Source: Burkholderiales bacterium | Lineage (GTDB): Bacteria > Actinomycetota > Thermoleophilia > Gaiellales > Gaiellaceae | Length of the DNA: 7,042 nt | NCBI GenBank assembly: GCA_025935595.1 | Contig: JAICUZ010000139.1 | Coordinates: forward strand, 1 to 7,042 | Direction of reading: 5' to 3' | Shown here: positions 6,614 through 7,042 of the stretch, in pieces | Position numbering within the stretch: position 1 is the first letter of the stretch | Layout: every line of letters starts with the position of its first letter | Notes under the pieces: generated by a model | Told to the model about the DNA's origin: nothing | The model's database searches: none | The model's input: only the letters and a program-made list of their open reading frames with translations | Translations under genes and position numbers: made by a program

Positions 6614-6615
6614 AG

Positions 6616-6626
6616 TGATATAGGTT
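6616..6626 (+). promoter_or_regulatory. Possible -10 element before the peptide permease gene
   Basis: The stretch TGATATAGGTT holds two overlapping -10 candidates: an extended form, TG then TATAGG (6619-6624), and TAGGTT (6621-6626), which fits TAnnnT. Both would start the transcript at or within a few bases of the ATG codons at 6630 and 6636. The same AGG (6622-6624) could serve as a ribosome site instead (5 nt to ATG 6630, 11 nt to ATG 6636). No convincing -35 box is seen. Confidence 0.35.
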
Positions 6627-6629
6627 CGG

Positions 6630-7042
6630 ATGACGATGGAACAGGCTCCGTCGCTGCGCTCCCTCGGCCCGTGGCGCAGCGGGTGGCGGCGGCTGCGGCG
6701 CGACCGCGGCGGGATGCTCGCGCTCGCGGCGGTCGCGGTGCTGCTGGCCGTCGCGCTCTTCGGCAGTGCGGTCGTGACCCGCCTCGTCGGGCACAACGGC
6801 GACCAGCCGTTCATCTATGCGGCGGGCAGCGGGCAGAAGCCGGTCGGGCCGTGGACGCACGTCCCGAACCCGTCGAATCCGCCGTTGGGCGACTACGGCA
6901 ACCTGCTGCCGGCGCCGAAGGGCACGAAGACCGAGCTGTTCGTGCTCGGCGCGGACGGCCCGATCGGCCGCGACGAGCTGATCCGCCTCCTCGACGGGCT
7001 GCGCACATCACTCGAGATCGCGCTCGGCGCGGTGCTCGTCGC
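6630..7042 (+). CDS. OppC/DppC-type oligopeptide ABC transporter permease, N-terminal part (runs off the window)
   Basis: The frame from ATG 6630 stays open to the window end: 137 complete codons, roughly the first 40% of a permease of usual length. A basic, cytoplasmic N-terminus (RSGWRRLRRDRGG, 16-28) leads into one membrane helix (about 29-50), as in the OppC N-terminal domain. Then comes an external loop of about 55 residues (51-105), rich in Pro and Gly, followed by LFVLGADGPIGRDELIRLLD (103-122) and GLRTSLEIALGAVLV (123-137). That is the family signature (commonly LGTDxLGRDxxSRxxxGxRxSL), which precedes the main transmembrane domain. Such permeases pair with an OppB-like subunit, two ATPases and a solute-binding lipoprotein to import peptides or nickel; none of those is in the window, so the substrate is open. 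ATG 6636 is an equally possible start, two codons shorter. It is divergent from the MFS exporter. Confidence 0.85.
   Translation, partial: MTMEQAPSLRSLGPWRSGWRRLRRDRGGMLALAAVAVLLAVALFGSAVVTRLVGHNGDQPFIYAAGSGQKPVGPWTHVPNPSNPPLGDYGNLLPAPKGTKTELFVLGADGPIGRDELIRLLDGLRTSLEIALGAVLV

Noticed and set aside
5265..6860. A 531-codon minus-strand frame across the MFS gene
   Set aside because: The translation is Arg-rich and low in hydrophobic runs, whereas the frame at 5300-6577 gives a clean 12-helix transporter. It also runs into the permease gene on the other strand.

Overview
The window is dense, high-GC bacterial chromosome with seven protein genes and almost no intergenic DNA. GC-ending codons dominate and three of the six visible gene starts are GTG. 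Several proteins look actinobacterial: a HelD-type RNA polymerase-clearing ATPase, a small two-cysteine anchored secreted protein, and an OppC-like permease with a long external loop. My best guess is an actinobacterium of the class Thermoleophilia (Gaiella/Solirubrobacter-like). That rests on remembered protein patterns, not on a marker gene.

Layout. (1) 2-1180, plus: the 3' part of a polysaccharide (Wzx/MOP-type) flippase that begins outside the window, probably the edge of a surface-polysaccharide cluster. (2) 1177-1701, minus: a small secreted protein anchored by a C-terminal membrane helix, whose stop overlaps the flippase stop tail to tail. (3) 1767-2663, minus: a Tat-exported YVTN/YncE-like beta-propeller, just upstream of gene 2 on the same strand. 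(4) 2713-4635, plus: a compact HelD-like SF1 ATPase, divergent from the propeller across 49 bp. (5) 4661-5290, minus: a phosphoribosyltransferase-fold protein, convergent with the helicase. (6) 5300-6577, minus: a 12-helix MFS exporter whose stop lies 9 nt before the phosphoribosyltransferase start, so the two form an operon. (7) 6630 to the window end, plus: the N-terminal third of an OppC/DppC-type peptide ABC permease, divergent from the MFS gene across 52 bp.

The window reads as ordinary chromosome rather than an island. I see no integrase, transposase, CRISPR, tRNA or rRNA. Genes 2 and 3 both act outside the cytoplasmic membrane and may be co-transcribed. Genes 5 and 6 are almost certainly one transcript. 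The flippase, helicase and ABC permease look like separate units meeting back to back or end to end. No stretch over 300 bp is gene-free; the longest gap is 65 bp.

I did not find a clear new multi-gene system. The most notable items are the shortened HelD (640 residues, apparently lacking the insertion that long actinobacterial HelD carries just before the VDEAQ motif), the exporter-phosphoribosyltransferase pair, -10-like hexamers placed so close to two ATG codons that leaderless transcripts are possible, and short direct repeats in two of the control regions.
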